Positions 8,578 to 16,536 of a DNA stretch of 35,747 nt are shown here, in pieces (position 1 is the first letter of the stretch; the number at the start of each line of letters is the position of its first letter). Under the pieces are notes generated by a model, which worked only from the letters and a program-made list of their open reading frames with translations, made no database searches and was not told where the DNA came from. This stretch comes from Acidobacteriota bacterium. Its GTDB lineage: Bacteria; Acidobacteriota; Vicinamibacteria; Vicinamibacterales; 2-12-FULL-66-21. The stretch lies in the NCBI GenBank assembly GCA_003222675.1, contig QHWT01000050.1, positions 50,539-86,285 on the forward strand, given 5' to 3'. Position numbers and translations under genes: made by a program.

Positions 8578-9795
8578 TTACAGGATTCGGGAGAAGCCGA
8601 ACAGATCATCCCCTTTCGCCGGATCGCCGGTGAACTCGCGCAGCAGCAGCCGCGCGGCCAGCCATGCGACGCCCGCGCCGTGGCGGCCGTGGCCAAGCGC
8701 GAAGAGGTGGCGCGGGAAATTGCGGTGCGGACCGATGACGGGCAGGCCGTCCGGAGACCCATAGTGCACGAGCGGCCATGCCCATTCCGGCTGCAGCCCG
8801 GAGATCGCCGGATAGAGCGTCGAGAGCTCGTACATCAACTGATTCGCGCGCTGGACGAGCGTCTTGTCGAGCGCGCGTGCGGGAACGGGATCCTGGTCAG
8901 CGCCCGCAAAGAGCAGGCGATCGTCTTTCATCCAGCGCAACAGGTGTGGTGGCGCCGCGGAATCCCGCAGCGCCGCGTCGTGGCGTCCGACGAGGCGGCG
9001 GACCCCGGCGGGAAGCGGCTGGCTGACGAGCGCGTAGGTCTGGTGCGGACGGAAGTGTCTGCGGAGCGCGCGCAGATCGTCGATGGGACCTCCCGTCGCG
9101 ATAATCACGGACTCCCCGGTGATCGCGCCGCTCTCCGTGCGCACTTCGACGGATTTGCGACCCGGGCGCACCCGACGGACAGTCGTACGTTCGTGAATGA
9201 TCGCGCCGCGCGCGGCAGCCGCGGCGGCCAGGCCGATGCAGGCGCGATACGGATCGAAGGCGTCTCCCTTGATGCGAAGAGCGCCGTCGCCGGCGACCGC
9301 AGCCTCGCGCATCAACGCACGGGCATTCAGCCACGACACGTCGAGGCCGGCCTCCCGCCGGGTCTGGTACTCGCGCGCCAGGCGCTTTCCCGCAGCCGCG
9401 CCGTCACGCGTGAAGACGAGCAGATCCTGCGGCGCGAGATCGGCGCGAATGCCGAAGCGCCGCGCTGCCGATGCGAAGTCGAGCGATGCGCGCCGGATCG
9501 CCTGCCACAGGTGCCGTGCGGCGCGCAGTCCGTGTCGACTCACCGTCGCCTGGAACGACGCGTCGAAATCCTGCCGCAGCAGTCCCGCGCTCGCGGCGGT
9601 GGCGCCGGTCCCGATGCGTCCCGCTTCCAGCAGGACGCATCGCACGCCGGCGGTCGCAAACGCGGCCGCACATGCGCAGCCCGTCAGCCCGCCGCCGACG
9701 ATGACGACGGTGGTCTTGAATTCTCCCTTCTGGCGCGAATACTCGGGACGACGGCTGCGTGGGTACGTGTCGAGGAAGTACGGAGCGGTCCGCAT
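8578..9795 (-). CDS. FAD-dependent oxidoreductase, DAO/GlpO-like amine oxidase family
   Basis: 405 residues from ATG 9795 (MRTAPYFLDTYPRS); the upstream open frame to 9906 overlaps the region of the divergent gene and is unlikely. The dinucleotide-binding motif VVIVGGGLTGCACAAAF lies at about 30-46, followed by LLEAGRIGTGATAASAGLL, the usual FAD pyrophosphate contact of DAO (PF01266) enzymes. ATGGP and the C-terminal GLPVIG...ALGHGRHGAG complete the FAD site. It would oxidise an amino acid or secondary amine with O2 or an acceptor in the cytoplasm. Substrate unknown. Its 3' end lies 60 bp from the convergent epimerase gene. Confidence 0.85.
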   Translation of the reverse strand: MRTAPYFLDTYPRSRRPEYSRQKGEFKTTVVIVGGGLTGCACAAAFATAGVRCVLLEAGRIGTGATAASAGLLRQDFDASFQATVSRHGLRAARHLWQAIRRASLDFASAARRFGIRADLAPQDLLVFTRDGAAAGKRLAREYQTRREAGLDVSWLNARALMREAAVAGDGALRIKGDAFDPYRACIGLAAAAAARGAIIHERTTVRRVRPGRKSVEVRTESGAITGESVIIATGGPIDDLRALRRHFRPHQTYALVSQPLPAGVRRLVGRHDAALRDSAAPPHLLRWMKDDRLLFAGADQDPVPARALDKTLVQRANQLMYELSTLYPAISGLQPEWAWPLVHYGSPDGLPVIGPHRNFPRHLFALGHGRHGAGVAWLAARLLLREFTGDPAKGDDLFGFSRIL

Positions 9796-9929
9796 TCGGT
9801 CGGGAGATTGTACCCGACCTCGCGCGGGCGGCAGAGCTGTCGCGGCGAGCACGCCGTTTGCTGGTGACTGGAGGAGGGTTTGCAGATCGAAATTCGATAA
9901 CGACAACCGCCAACCGTTTTAGGAGGCTT

Positions 9930-11090
9930 ATGCCCCTGACCGAACAGCTCGACCGGCTCGCGGCGTTCGAACCCGCTCCTTACCCGGTCGTGAGCCTGTA
10001 TCTGAATACCCAGCCCAATCAGCACGGCCGGGATAACTACCAGACATTCACAAAAAGGGAGTTCAAGGCCCGTCAGCAGACATACGGGAGCAACACGCCC
10101 GAGCGCGACAGCCTCGAACACGACATCGAGCGCATCAGCCGGTATCTGGAGACGGAGCTTCAGCCCTCAGCCCATGGCGTTGCGATCTTCGCGTGCCACG
10201 CGGGCGAGTTCTTCGAAGCGGTTCAGCTCGACGCGCCGATCGAGGACCACTGGCTGTCGATCGGTGATCAGCCGCACCTGTATCCTCTGGCGAGGATCGT
10301 GTCGCAATTTCCACGCTACGCCGCGGTCCTTGCCGACACACACGCCACGCGCATTCTCGTCGTCGCGCAGAACACCGTCTCTGACGCGCACTCGATCGAA
10401 GGCGTCAAGACGCGCCGGACGTCGCAGGGCGGCTGGTCCCAGGCGCGGTTCCAGCGTCACATCGAGAATTACCACCTTCAGCACGTGAAGGACGTCATCG
10501 AAGCGCTCGATCGCATCGTGATGCGCGAGGGTATCGATCAGATTCTCATCGCGGGTGACCCCGGCGTCCTTCCATTGCTGCGCGAGCAGATGCCGAAGCA
10601 CCTCGCCGAAAAAGTCGTCGACGAGTTGAAAACCGATCTCGCCGGGATATCGAACGACGAGGTGGTGAAAGCGGCGCTCGAGTCGATGCGCCGCCTGAAC
10701 GAGCGGATCGATCGCGAGAAGGTCGACGCGGCGGTGGGCGCCTATCGCGCGGGCGGCCTTGGCGTGGTCGGCCCCGATCGCACGCTGCTCGCGTTGACCA
10801 ACGGGCAGGTGGACGAATTGCTGCTGACCGCCTCGCTCTCTACGCTCGGCGCCCTGCACAACACGCCCGCAGCGGTGATGGCACTGGCCAACGATGGGGG
10901 GCTCGCCGAACCCGCGGTCGAAACCACCGTCGCCGGCGAACCCGCGCAGGCCGACGTCGGCACCGTACGGCTTGCCGATGAACTCGTGACGAAGGCGCAT
11001 CAGACGGCGGCGCGCGTCACGTTCATCGAGGACGCGGCGCTGCTCGAGCCGTACGGGGGCGTGGCGGCGCTGCTTCGCTTCCGCGTGTAG
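9930..11090 (+). CDS. baeRF/Vms1-type eRF1-like protein (peptidyl-tRNA hydrolase candidate)
   Basis: 386 residues from ATG 9930, with a strong Shine-Dalgarno AGGAGG at 9921-9926. The centre holds a GGQ-like loop: RTSQGGWSQARFQRH (about 165-180), in which GG is followed after two residues by Q and then ARFQRH. This is the signature of bacterial archaeo-eukaryotic release factor families (baeRF) and of Vms1/ANKZF1, which cut the peptidyl-tRNA bond on stalled 60S subunits. The C-terminal third ends VTFIEDAALLEPYGGVAALLRFRV, resembling the L7Ae-like eRF1 domain 3. In bacteria the function is largely unproven; ribosome rescue is an inference. The last 68 bp overlap the convergent VTT-domain gene. 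Confidence 0.85.
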   Translation: MPLTEQLDRLAAFEPAPYPVVSLYLNTQPNQHGRDNYQTFTKREFKARQQTYGSNTPERDSLEHDIERISRYLETELQPSAHGVAIFACHAGEFFEAVQLDAPIEDHWLSIGDQPHLYPLARIVSQFPRYAAVLADTHATRILVVAQNTVSDAHSIEGVKTRRTSQGGWSQARFQRHIENYHLQHVKDVIEALDRIVMREGIDQILIAGDPGVLPLLREQMPKHLAEKVVDELKTDLAGISNDEVVKAALESMRRLNERIDREKVDAAVGAYRAGGLGVVGPDRTLLALTNGQVDELLLTASLSTLGALHNTPAAVMALANDGGLAEPAVETTVAGEPAQADVGTVRLADELVTKAHQTAARVTFIEDAALLEPYGGVAALLRFRV

Positions 11091-11682
11091 CGCGTTTCTT
11101 CGATCCGCGCACGAGCGCGATCGCCGAGGCGATCGTGCCGATGACGGCGAGCGCGATGAGGATGCCGACAATCGTTTCGAATACCGGCGTCTTCATCCAT
11201 CGAATGATCTGGCTCCCGTAGCGCGATGCGAGCGCGGATTCGACGCCGAACCTGAGGACGCGCACCGCCGCGAGCGTGCTGAAGAAGGACCACGCATTCA
11301 TTCCCAGCGCGCCGCTCGTCAACACGAACGGTGTGAACGGGAACGGCGGCGGAATGATCGCGAGGGCCGCGACGACAGTCGCGCCGCGGCTCACGCGGAC
11401 CTTCACCTGCGCGAGGCGCTTCGGGTTCACGAACCTCGTGAGCCCCACTTCCCCTGCCTTCCGGCCAATCCAGAACGTCAGCGCCGCGCCCACACTGGAT
11501 CCAATCGTCGCCAGCAGCGGGTACAGCCAGAACAGGTCCGGCTTCCGCGCGGCCATGATGATGACGACGAAGTCGATGCCGAGCGGCAAAAAGAAGATCA
11601 TGGACGCATCGAGCACGCCCATCAACACCACGCCGCCAGGCGTCAGAAAATACCCGAGGACAGAGAAGAAGAACCTGCGCAC
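11023..11682 (-). CDS. VTT-domain (DedA/YqaA-like) inner membrane protein
   Basis: 219 residues, with four to five hydrophobic segments. The VTT/SNARE-associated features are visible: a G-D/E-containing first re-entrant region (LMGVLDASMIFFLPLG, about 20-35), GSSVGAALTFWIGRKAGE (about 62-79) and the second re-entrant loop IIPPPFPFTPFVLTSGALGMN (about 107-127). The C-terminus is a basic, Arg/Pro-rich tail of about 35 residues. DedA/TMEM41 relatives are thought to be lipid scramblases or transporters such as undecaprenyl-phosphate flippases. The tail is encoded across the 3' end of the baeRF gene on the opposite strand, an unusual 68-bp convergent overlap, and may be a read-through extension. 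Confidence 0.85.
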   Translation of the reverse strand: MRRFFFSVLGYFLTPGGVVLMGVLDASMIFFLPLGIDFVVIIMAARKPDLFWLYPLLATIGSSVGAALTFWIGRKAGEVGLTRFVNPKRLAQVKVRVSRGATVVAALAIIPPPFPFTPFVLTSGALGMNAWSFFSTLAAVRVLRFGVESALASRYGSQIIRWMKTPVFETIVGILIALAVIGTIASAIALVRGSKKRATRGSEAAPPRPRTARAAPRPR

Positions 11683-11773
11683 ACCACATCCTCAGCAAAT
11701 CGGAAGCCGCCCGGGTGACCTGAGCCATAGTGTGGTGACAATATAGGCAACGCTCGAGAGAACGGGACGAACG

Positions 11774-13066
11774 ATGAGGGAGTGGCTGATACGTGCAACG
11801 TGCCTGGCGGCGCTGGCCACCATGTCCGCGGGCACCGAGACCCGAGATTCGATGCAGGACATTGCGCGAAAGTACGTGCGGCTCGTTCTCGCGATGGGCG
11901 CGCACGACAAGGACTACGTCGATGCGTACTACGGGCCCGCGGATCTCAAGCAGCAGGCGGAAGCGGACAAGCTGGATCTCGCGACGATCGGCACGGAGGC
12001 CGCGGCGCTCGTGCAGTCGCTCGCGCAAGCGCCCCATGGGGATGAGGAATTGTCGCGATTGCGGCACCGCTATCTCGAGCGGCAGCTCTCCTCGCTCGGC
12101 GCGCGCGTTGGCATGCTGAAGGGGGCGCGACTCTCGTTCGATGAAGAGTCGAAAGCGCTGTACGACGCGGTTGCGCCGACCTATCCCGAGTCGCATTTCG
12201 ACGCGGTGCTCGATCGCCTCGAGCGTCGATTTCCGGGGAACGGACCGCTCGTCGACCGGTACGATACGTGGCGGCGCGCGTTCGTGATCCCGCGCGATCG
12301 GCTCGATGCGGTCTTCCAGGCCGCGATCCAGGCATGTCGCGAGCGCACGGTGGCGCACGTCACGCTGCCCGCCGGCGAACGGTTCACGGTCGAATACGTC
12401 ACGAACAAGTCGTGGAGCGGCTACAACTGGTACCAGGGAGGCTTCCGCAGCCTGATCCAGGTCAACACGGATCTACCGATCTACATCGATCGCGCGGTCG
12501 ACCTGGCGTGCCATGAAGGCTACCCCGGTCACCACGTCTACAACGCGCTGCTGGAACAGCATCTCGTCAAGCATCGCGGCTGGATCGAGTTCACCGTCTA
12601 TCCGTTGTTCTCGCCGCAGTCGCTCATCGCCGAGGGGACGGCGAATTTCGGAATCGAGGTGGCGTTCCCGGGCAAGGAGCGCGTGACGTTCGAGCAGTCG
12701 AAGCTGTTCCCGCTCGCAGGACTCGATCCGTCGAAAGCGCCTGAGTACTACGACGTGCAGACGCTCGTCGATCAGTTGTCGTACGCGGGAAACGAGGCCG
12801 CGCGGCGATATCTGGACGGAACGATCAACGCGGACGCAGCTGTGGCCTGGCTGGAAAAGTATGCGCTCATGCCGCACGATCGCGCCGCGCAGCGCGTGCG
12901 CTTCTTCGACCAGTACCGCAGCTACGTGATCAACTACAACTACGGCAAGGATCTCGTGCGGACGTTCATCGAGTCGCGCGGCGGCACCGCGAGCAATCCC
13001 GCACGCCGCTGGCAGGAATTCGCGCGCCTGCTGTCGTCGCCGCGGCTGCCATCCGAGCTTCGATAG
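11774..13066 (+). CDS. DUF885-like zinc metallopeptidase, exported
   Basis: 430 residues. The N-terminus (MREWLIRATCLAALATMSAG) looks like a signal peptide. The metal site is HEGYPGHH at 247-254, the form of HExxH spacing known in DUF885 proteins (HEAYPGHH), and the downstream helix LIAEGTANFGIEV (about 283-295) supplies the third ligand Glu as in gluzincins. The C-terminal part contains DVQTLVDQLSYAGNEAARRYLDG, also normal for the family. The protein is shorter than typical DUF885 members (about 550-600 residues), lacking part of the N-terminal helical region. Probably an extracytoplasmic peptidase; substrate unknown. The 91-bp divergent gap to the VTT gene should contain both promoters. Confidence 0.78.
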   Translation: MREWLIRATCLAALATMSAGTETRDSMQDIARKYVRLVLAMGAHDKDYVDAYYGPADLKQQAEADKLDLATIGTEAAALVQSLAQAPHGDEELSRLRHRYLERQLSSLGARVGMLKGARLSFDEESKALYDAVAPTYPESHFDAVLDRLERRFPGNGPLVDRYDTWRRAFVIPRDRLDAVFQAAIQACRERTVAHVTLPAGERFTVEYVTNKSWSGYNWYQGGFRSLIQVNTDLPIYIDRAVDLACHEGYPGHHVYNALLEQHLVKHRGWIEFTVYPLFSPQSLIAEGTANFGIEVAFPGKERVTFEQSKLFPLAGLDPSKAPEYYDVQTLVDQLSYAGNEAARRYLDGTINADAAVAWLEKYALMPHDRAAQRVRFFDQYRSYVINYNYGKDLVRTFIESRGGTASNPARRWQEFARLLSSPRLPSELR

Positions 13067-13423
13067 GGCGGCTGGAAGTGTAAAGGGGAGAGTACGCTTG
13101 TCACGTAGGATTCACGCGGAGGCGCGGAGGCGCAGAGGAAAACGCTCATCGCTGCGGCCACACGCGTGCGGAGAAGACAGGTGAAGAAGCGGCTGCTTTC
13201 GCACTCCGCCGACCGCGACGCTCAGATACAAGCGGCCAGTCGACTCCAAGCCGTTTGTATCTGAGTTCGCGCACTCTCCCGACCGCGCGAAGCGCGGGTC
13301 GGCGGAATGCACTTGCGGCAGCCTCCTCGGCGACCTCTGCGCCTCTTGCATTTCTCGGCGTGAGATCGTCTTGTCCGCACGCCACGGCCGCCTAGTCCAG
13401 CCTGGACCCTCGTCCGCTCTGGT
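13067..13423. repeat. Nested palindromic repeat region (13097-13374), no gene
   Basis: This 357-bp gap contains three nested inverted pairs. Outer arms: CTTGTCACGTAGGATTCACG at 13097 with GCGGAG and GCGCAGAGG units, against the reverse complement of 13335-13374. Middle arms: GCACTCCGCCGACC (13201-13214) against 13297-13310, 13 of 14 paired. Inner arms: GCTCAGATACAAGCGGC (13220-13236) against 13250-13266, 15 of 17 paired. A further hairpin CCGCGC-GAA-GCGCGG lies beside the inner one, giving a branched structure. No ORF or promoter is convincing. Confidence 0.8.
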
Positions 13424-14704
13424 ATGCGTACATGGCTTCATCAGCATTTCGTCCTGCTCACGGCAGTCCTCTGCCTCGCCGGGTACGTCTATGCCTATAC
13501 GGAGGGCCGCGCCGGCACGCCGATTCGATCCGACGCGTTCTCGTACTACGTCTATCTCCCCTCGTTCCTGCTGTATCACGACCTCACGCTTCAGGCGGTG
13601 GCGGACGACTGCTGCGGCGGAGAGTTTCCGTCCTGGACAGGATTCATGCGCTGGCCGCGCACGCACCGGTGGGTCAACGTGCACCCGATCGGCGAAGCGA
13701 TCCTGATAGCGCCCTTCTTCGTGATCGCTCACGTGCTGACGCGCTGGACCAATCTCTCGCCCGACGGTTTCACACCGTACTACCAGCACGCCGCCGGGCT
13801 CGCCGGCCTGTTCTACACCGTCTTCGGCATCTGGTGCCTGCGGCGTCTGCTGCTCCGTCACTTCACGCCGGGCGTGACCGACGCCACACTCGCGACGCTG
13901 CTCCTCGGCACGAGTCTCTTTCACTACGCCACGTTCGATAGCACGTGGAGTCACGCGTTCTCGTTCGCGCTCTTCAGCCTGCTGCTCGATCTCGCGGATC
14001 GATGGACGCCCGACCGCGGCGCGCTGGCGATCGGGATCATCAGCGGTTTTATCGTGCTGGTGCGCCACACCAACGTGATCATTCCCATCGCGGTCGTGGG
14101 CACGCTGGCGATATCCTCGAACCGTTCTGGTCGCCTCCGCCTGCACCCGGAAGGAGTACGCCTCGCTCTCACCGCCGCAGTCATCGCCACGATCGTGGTC
14201 CTGCCGCAGGTGTTTCTCTACGAATCCGCCACGCATCGCTGGTTCGTGAACTCGTACGGGAGCGACCGGTTCACATTCACATCGCCCCATGTCGCCGGCG
14301 TGCTCGTGAGCCCGCGCCGGGGCCTGTTTTTCTGGGCGCCCGTTCTCTTGTTCGGCGTGGCGGGCCTGTTGATGACGCCGCGATCGCTCGGCCGCTGGGT
14401 ACCTGCGGCGACGGCGATCCTGGCGATCGAGATCTACCTGATCGCTAGCTGGAATGAGTGGCAGTTCGGCGCGAGCTACGGCCATCGCGGCTTCGTAGAC
14501 GTGTATCCCCTGTTAGTCATCGGTCTCGCGTCGTGTTACACGAGGATCGCTCCACGACCTGTCATTCGCAGCGCGGTCGCGACCCTCGTCACCGTGCTGT
14601 GTGCCCTGTCGATGTTCCAGATGCTGCAGTACTGGCACGGCGTGCTGCCAATGATCGACATCACATGGCGTCAGTACACGTCAATCTTCCTGCAGCCATG
14701 GTGA
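13424..14704 (+). CDS. Polytopic membrane protein, GT-C glycosyltransferase-like
   Basis: 426 residues with about ten hydrophobic segments. The first periplasmic loop after TM1 is long and contains RSDAFSYYVYLPSFL and later VNVHPIGEAILIAPFF; acidic residues in the first loop (here SD, and DD before CCGG) are a feature of GT-C enzymes that use polyprenyl-phosphate sugars. A Cys-Cys pair at about 64-65 sits in the same loop. The C-terminus is hydrophobic with GASYGHRGFVDVYPL, a motif also present in GT39/ArnT-like proteins of this type. So it probably transfers a sugar outside the membrane, but no family was firmly recognised. It overlaps the next gene by 7 bp. Confidence 0.6.
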   Translation: MRTWLHQHFVLLTAVLCLAGYVYAYTEGRAGTPIRSDAFSYYVYLPSFLLYHDLTLQAVADDCCGGEFPSWTGFMRWPRTHRWVNVHPIGEAILIAPFFVIAHVLTRWTNLSPDGFTPYYQHAAGLAGLFYTVFGIWCLRRLLLRHFTPGVTDATLATLLLGTSLFHYATFDSTWSHAFSFALFSLLLDLADRWTPDRGALAIGIISGFIVLVRHTNVIIPIAVVGTLAISSNRSGRLRLHPEGVRLALTAAVIATIVVLPQVFLYESATHRWFVNSYGSDRFTFTSPHVAGVLVSPRRGLFFWAPVLLFGVAGLLMTPRSLGRWVPAATAILAIEIYLIASWNEWQFGASYGHRGFVDVYPLLVIGLASCYTRIAPRPVIRSAVATLVTVLCALSMFQMLQYWHGVLPMIDITWRQYTSIFLQPW

Positions 14705-15135
14705 GGCAACGGCGGGTCGGCGGCTGGTTGCTATTGACGATGGCCGTCGCAGGAGCGCTGTGGTACCTGCGCGACCCGGCGTGGCTCGCCGACCAGACAA
14801 CGGGACTGCATCCGTGGCAGCCTGCAGCCAACGGCACACGCTATCGGTGGTCCGGCCGCCACGCATCCTTCTTCGTCACGTCCGACGCGACTCGCATCGT
14901 CGTTCCCGTCGCCACGACGTTCGACACGCCCGCGGACAGGCCGATGATGGTGACCTTCAGCGTAGATGACGGGCGCGCCGCGCGCGTCTTGCTGACCAAC
15001 GCGTCGTGGACCGCGGTCGCACTCGACATGCCGCCGCGTGGATCACGGCGGGTCCGCCGTATCGACGTACGGACGAACGTCACGCGCGACGACAATCACG
15101 GCGTCATGATCGGAGAGGTCGCGGTGAGTCGTTAG
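14698..15135 (+). CDS. Small single-TM extracytoplasmic protein, partner of the preceding membrane protein
   Basis: 145 residues from ATG 14698, which overlaps the upstream stop as ATGGTGA, the classic arrangement for translational coupling. An N-terminal TM anchor (GGWLLLTMAVAGALWYL, about 8-24) precedes a soluble domain rich in beta strands, with FDTPADRPMMVTFSVDDG and VALDMPPRGSRRVRRIDVRT. This resembles small carbohydrate-binding or Ig-like modules that occur beside or fused to membrane glycosyltransferases. I did not recognise the family. The coupling suggests equal expression and a complex with the GT-C-like protein. Confidence 0.6.
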   Translation: MVRQRRVGGWLLLTMAVAGALWYLRDPAWLADQTTGLHPWQPAANGTRYRWSGRHASFFVTSDATRIVVPVATTFDTPADRPMMVTFSVDDGRAARVLLTNASWTAVALDMPPRGSRRVRRIDVRTNVTRDDNHGVMIGEVAVSR

Positions 15136-15152
15136 AGGCTCAGAGCCTGTGT

Positions 15153-15200
15153 CATGAGTCATGAGCCACCCTGAGCCCTGAGTCATGAGCCCTGAGCCAT
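15153..15200. repeat. GAGTCAT/GAGCCCT heptamer array
   Basis: Six or seven copies of a 7-bp unit read as CATGAGT, CATGAGC or CCTGAGC. The array covers the convergent gap and runs into the last codons of pncB, so the unit has replaced the 3' end of that gene (MAQGS tail). Just before it, AGGCT-CAG-AGCCT (15136-15148) forms a small hairpin. Confidence 0.85.
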
Positions 15201-16517
15201 TCGGATCGCCTCCGTCAGCCCCCGACTGGGCTGCACGTCATAGGACGCGTCACGATCGATGCGACGCAGATCCGGCGGGAGCTCGGCGATCCGCTCGGCG
15301 CACCAGACGCGGGCGTGGGCGAGCGGAAGGAGTGCGCTCGTGCGCGTGCCATCGACCATCACGCGTTCGAGGAGCGGCCTCGACCCGGCAGTCTGTGGTT
15401 CATCGTGAAGCGCGATGATGTCGCGCGCCGCGCGCGCGTTTTCCATCACACGCCAGATCTGCTTGCGCCCGGGCCACGTTCCCTTTCCAGCACTCGTCTT
15501 CATGACCAGCCGTCCGGGCCCATCGTCCACAACTTCAACGAGCTTGTAGACGCCGCCGAGCGCTGGCGCATCGATCGAGGTGACGACGCTCGTGCCGACT
15601 CCGAAGCCGTCGATCGGCGCCCCCGAGGCGATCAGGCGCGCAATCGCGTGCTCGTCCAGATCGCCGCTTGCGAAGATGCGCGTCCCGGTAAGGCCCGCCT
15701 CGTCGAAGATGGCGCGCACTTCGCGGCTGAGCCCGCCGAGATCGCCGCTATCGAGGCGGACCGCGGAAGGCTGCATGTGGTGGTCGACGATCGCCCGCGC
15801 GGCAGCGATGGTGTCGTACGTGTCGAGCAGCAGCACTGCATGCTCCGCGAATATCGCGTCGTACTCGCGGAAGGCGGTGACTTCGTCGACCGCGGACATG
15901 ACCCACGAATGCGCCATCGTTCCCGCTAGCGGAATCGACGAGCGCTGGGCCGCTTCGACCAGCGACGTGCCCGCGCATCCGGCGAGAAATGCCGCGCGCG
16001 CGGCGCACCGCGCCGCGTCGAGGCCATGCGCCCGCCGCGCGCCAAATTCCATGACAGGTCTCCCGTCCGCCGCGATCACGACCCGCGCGGCTTTGCTCGC
16101 AACTGATGTCTGGAAGTTGATTGTGGCGAGGAGCGCCGTCTCGACGAGCTGCGCTTCTGCAATCGGCGCGGTGACGCGCAGGATCGGCTCATTCGCAAAC
16201 ACCGGCGTTCCTTCGCGGACCGCCCAGACTTCGCCCGAGAACCAGAATCCGCGCAGGTAATCGAAGAACCCGGCGGGCGCGCGCGCCAACGCGGGCTGCC
16301 GCGCGAGCCAGGCCACTTCGGGCTCCTCGAAGTGGAGCAGCTCGAGCAGTGAGAGCGCCTGCTCGATTCCCGCAGCAACGAGAAAGCTGCGGCCCGGTGG
16401 AAGTCGCCGGACGAACAGTTCGAACGTGGCGCGCGTCGTGTGGTGACGCCCGGCCGCGAAATAGCCGGCCATCATCGTAAGCTGATAGAGATCGGTGGCG
16501 AGCGCACTGGCGGGCAT
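15183..16517 (-). CDS. pncB: Nicotinate phosphoribosyltransferase
   Basis: 444 residues from ATG 16517; the open frame continues upstream to 16817 but that part overlaps the divergent FRG gene, while MPASALATDLYQLTMMAGYF is the normal N-terminus. Family marks: TDLYQLTM, the FVRRLPPGRSFLVAAG strand, EFGARRAHG (about 155-163), HSWVMS and the phosphoribosyl-binding VRLDSGDLGG. It makes nicotinate mononucleotide from nicotinate and PRPP with ATP hydrolysis, in the Preiss-Handler salvage route to NAD. The start codon is only 19 bp from that of the divergent FRG gene, so each promoter must lie inside the other gene or be very compact. Confidence 0.93.
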   Translation of the reverse strand: MPASALATDLYQLTMMAGYFAAGRHHTTRATFELFVRRLPPGRSFLVAAGIEQALSLLELLHFEEPEVAWLARQPALARAPAGFFDYLRGFWFSGEVWAVREGTPVFANEPILRVTAPIAEAQLVETALLATINFQTSVASKAARVVIAADGRPVMEFGARRAHGLDAARCAARAAFLAGCAGTSLVEAAQRSSIPLAGTMAHSWVMSAVDEVTAFREYDAIFAEHAVLLLDTYDTIAAARAIVDHHMQPSAVRLDSGDLGGLSREVRAIFDEAGLTGTRIFASGDLDEHAIARLIASGAPIDGFGVGTSVVTSIDAPALGGVYKLVEVVDDGPGRLVMKTSAGKGTWPGRKQIWRVMENARAARDIIALHDEPQTAGSRPLLERVMVDGTRTSALLPLAHARVWCAERIAELPPDLRRIDRDASYDVQPSRGLTEAIRMAQGS

Positions 16518-16536
16518 GTTGGTAATGTAGCAAGCC

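Noticed and set aside
8547-8587. GAATCCTG/CAGGATTC as terminator
   Set aside because: Only 8 bp around a long loop and no T-tract on either strand.
13112-14485. 457-codon minus strand open frame opposite the membrane protein
   Set aside because: Very high in Arg, Glu and Gln, no domain; the + strand protein has regular TM segments and a coupled downstream gene.
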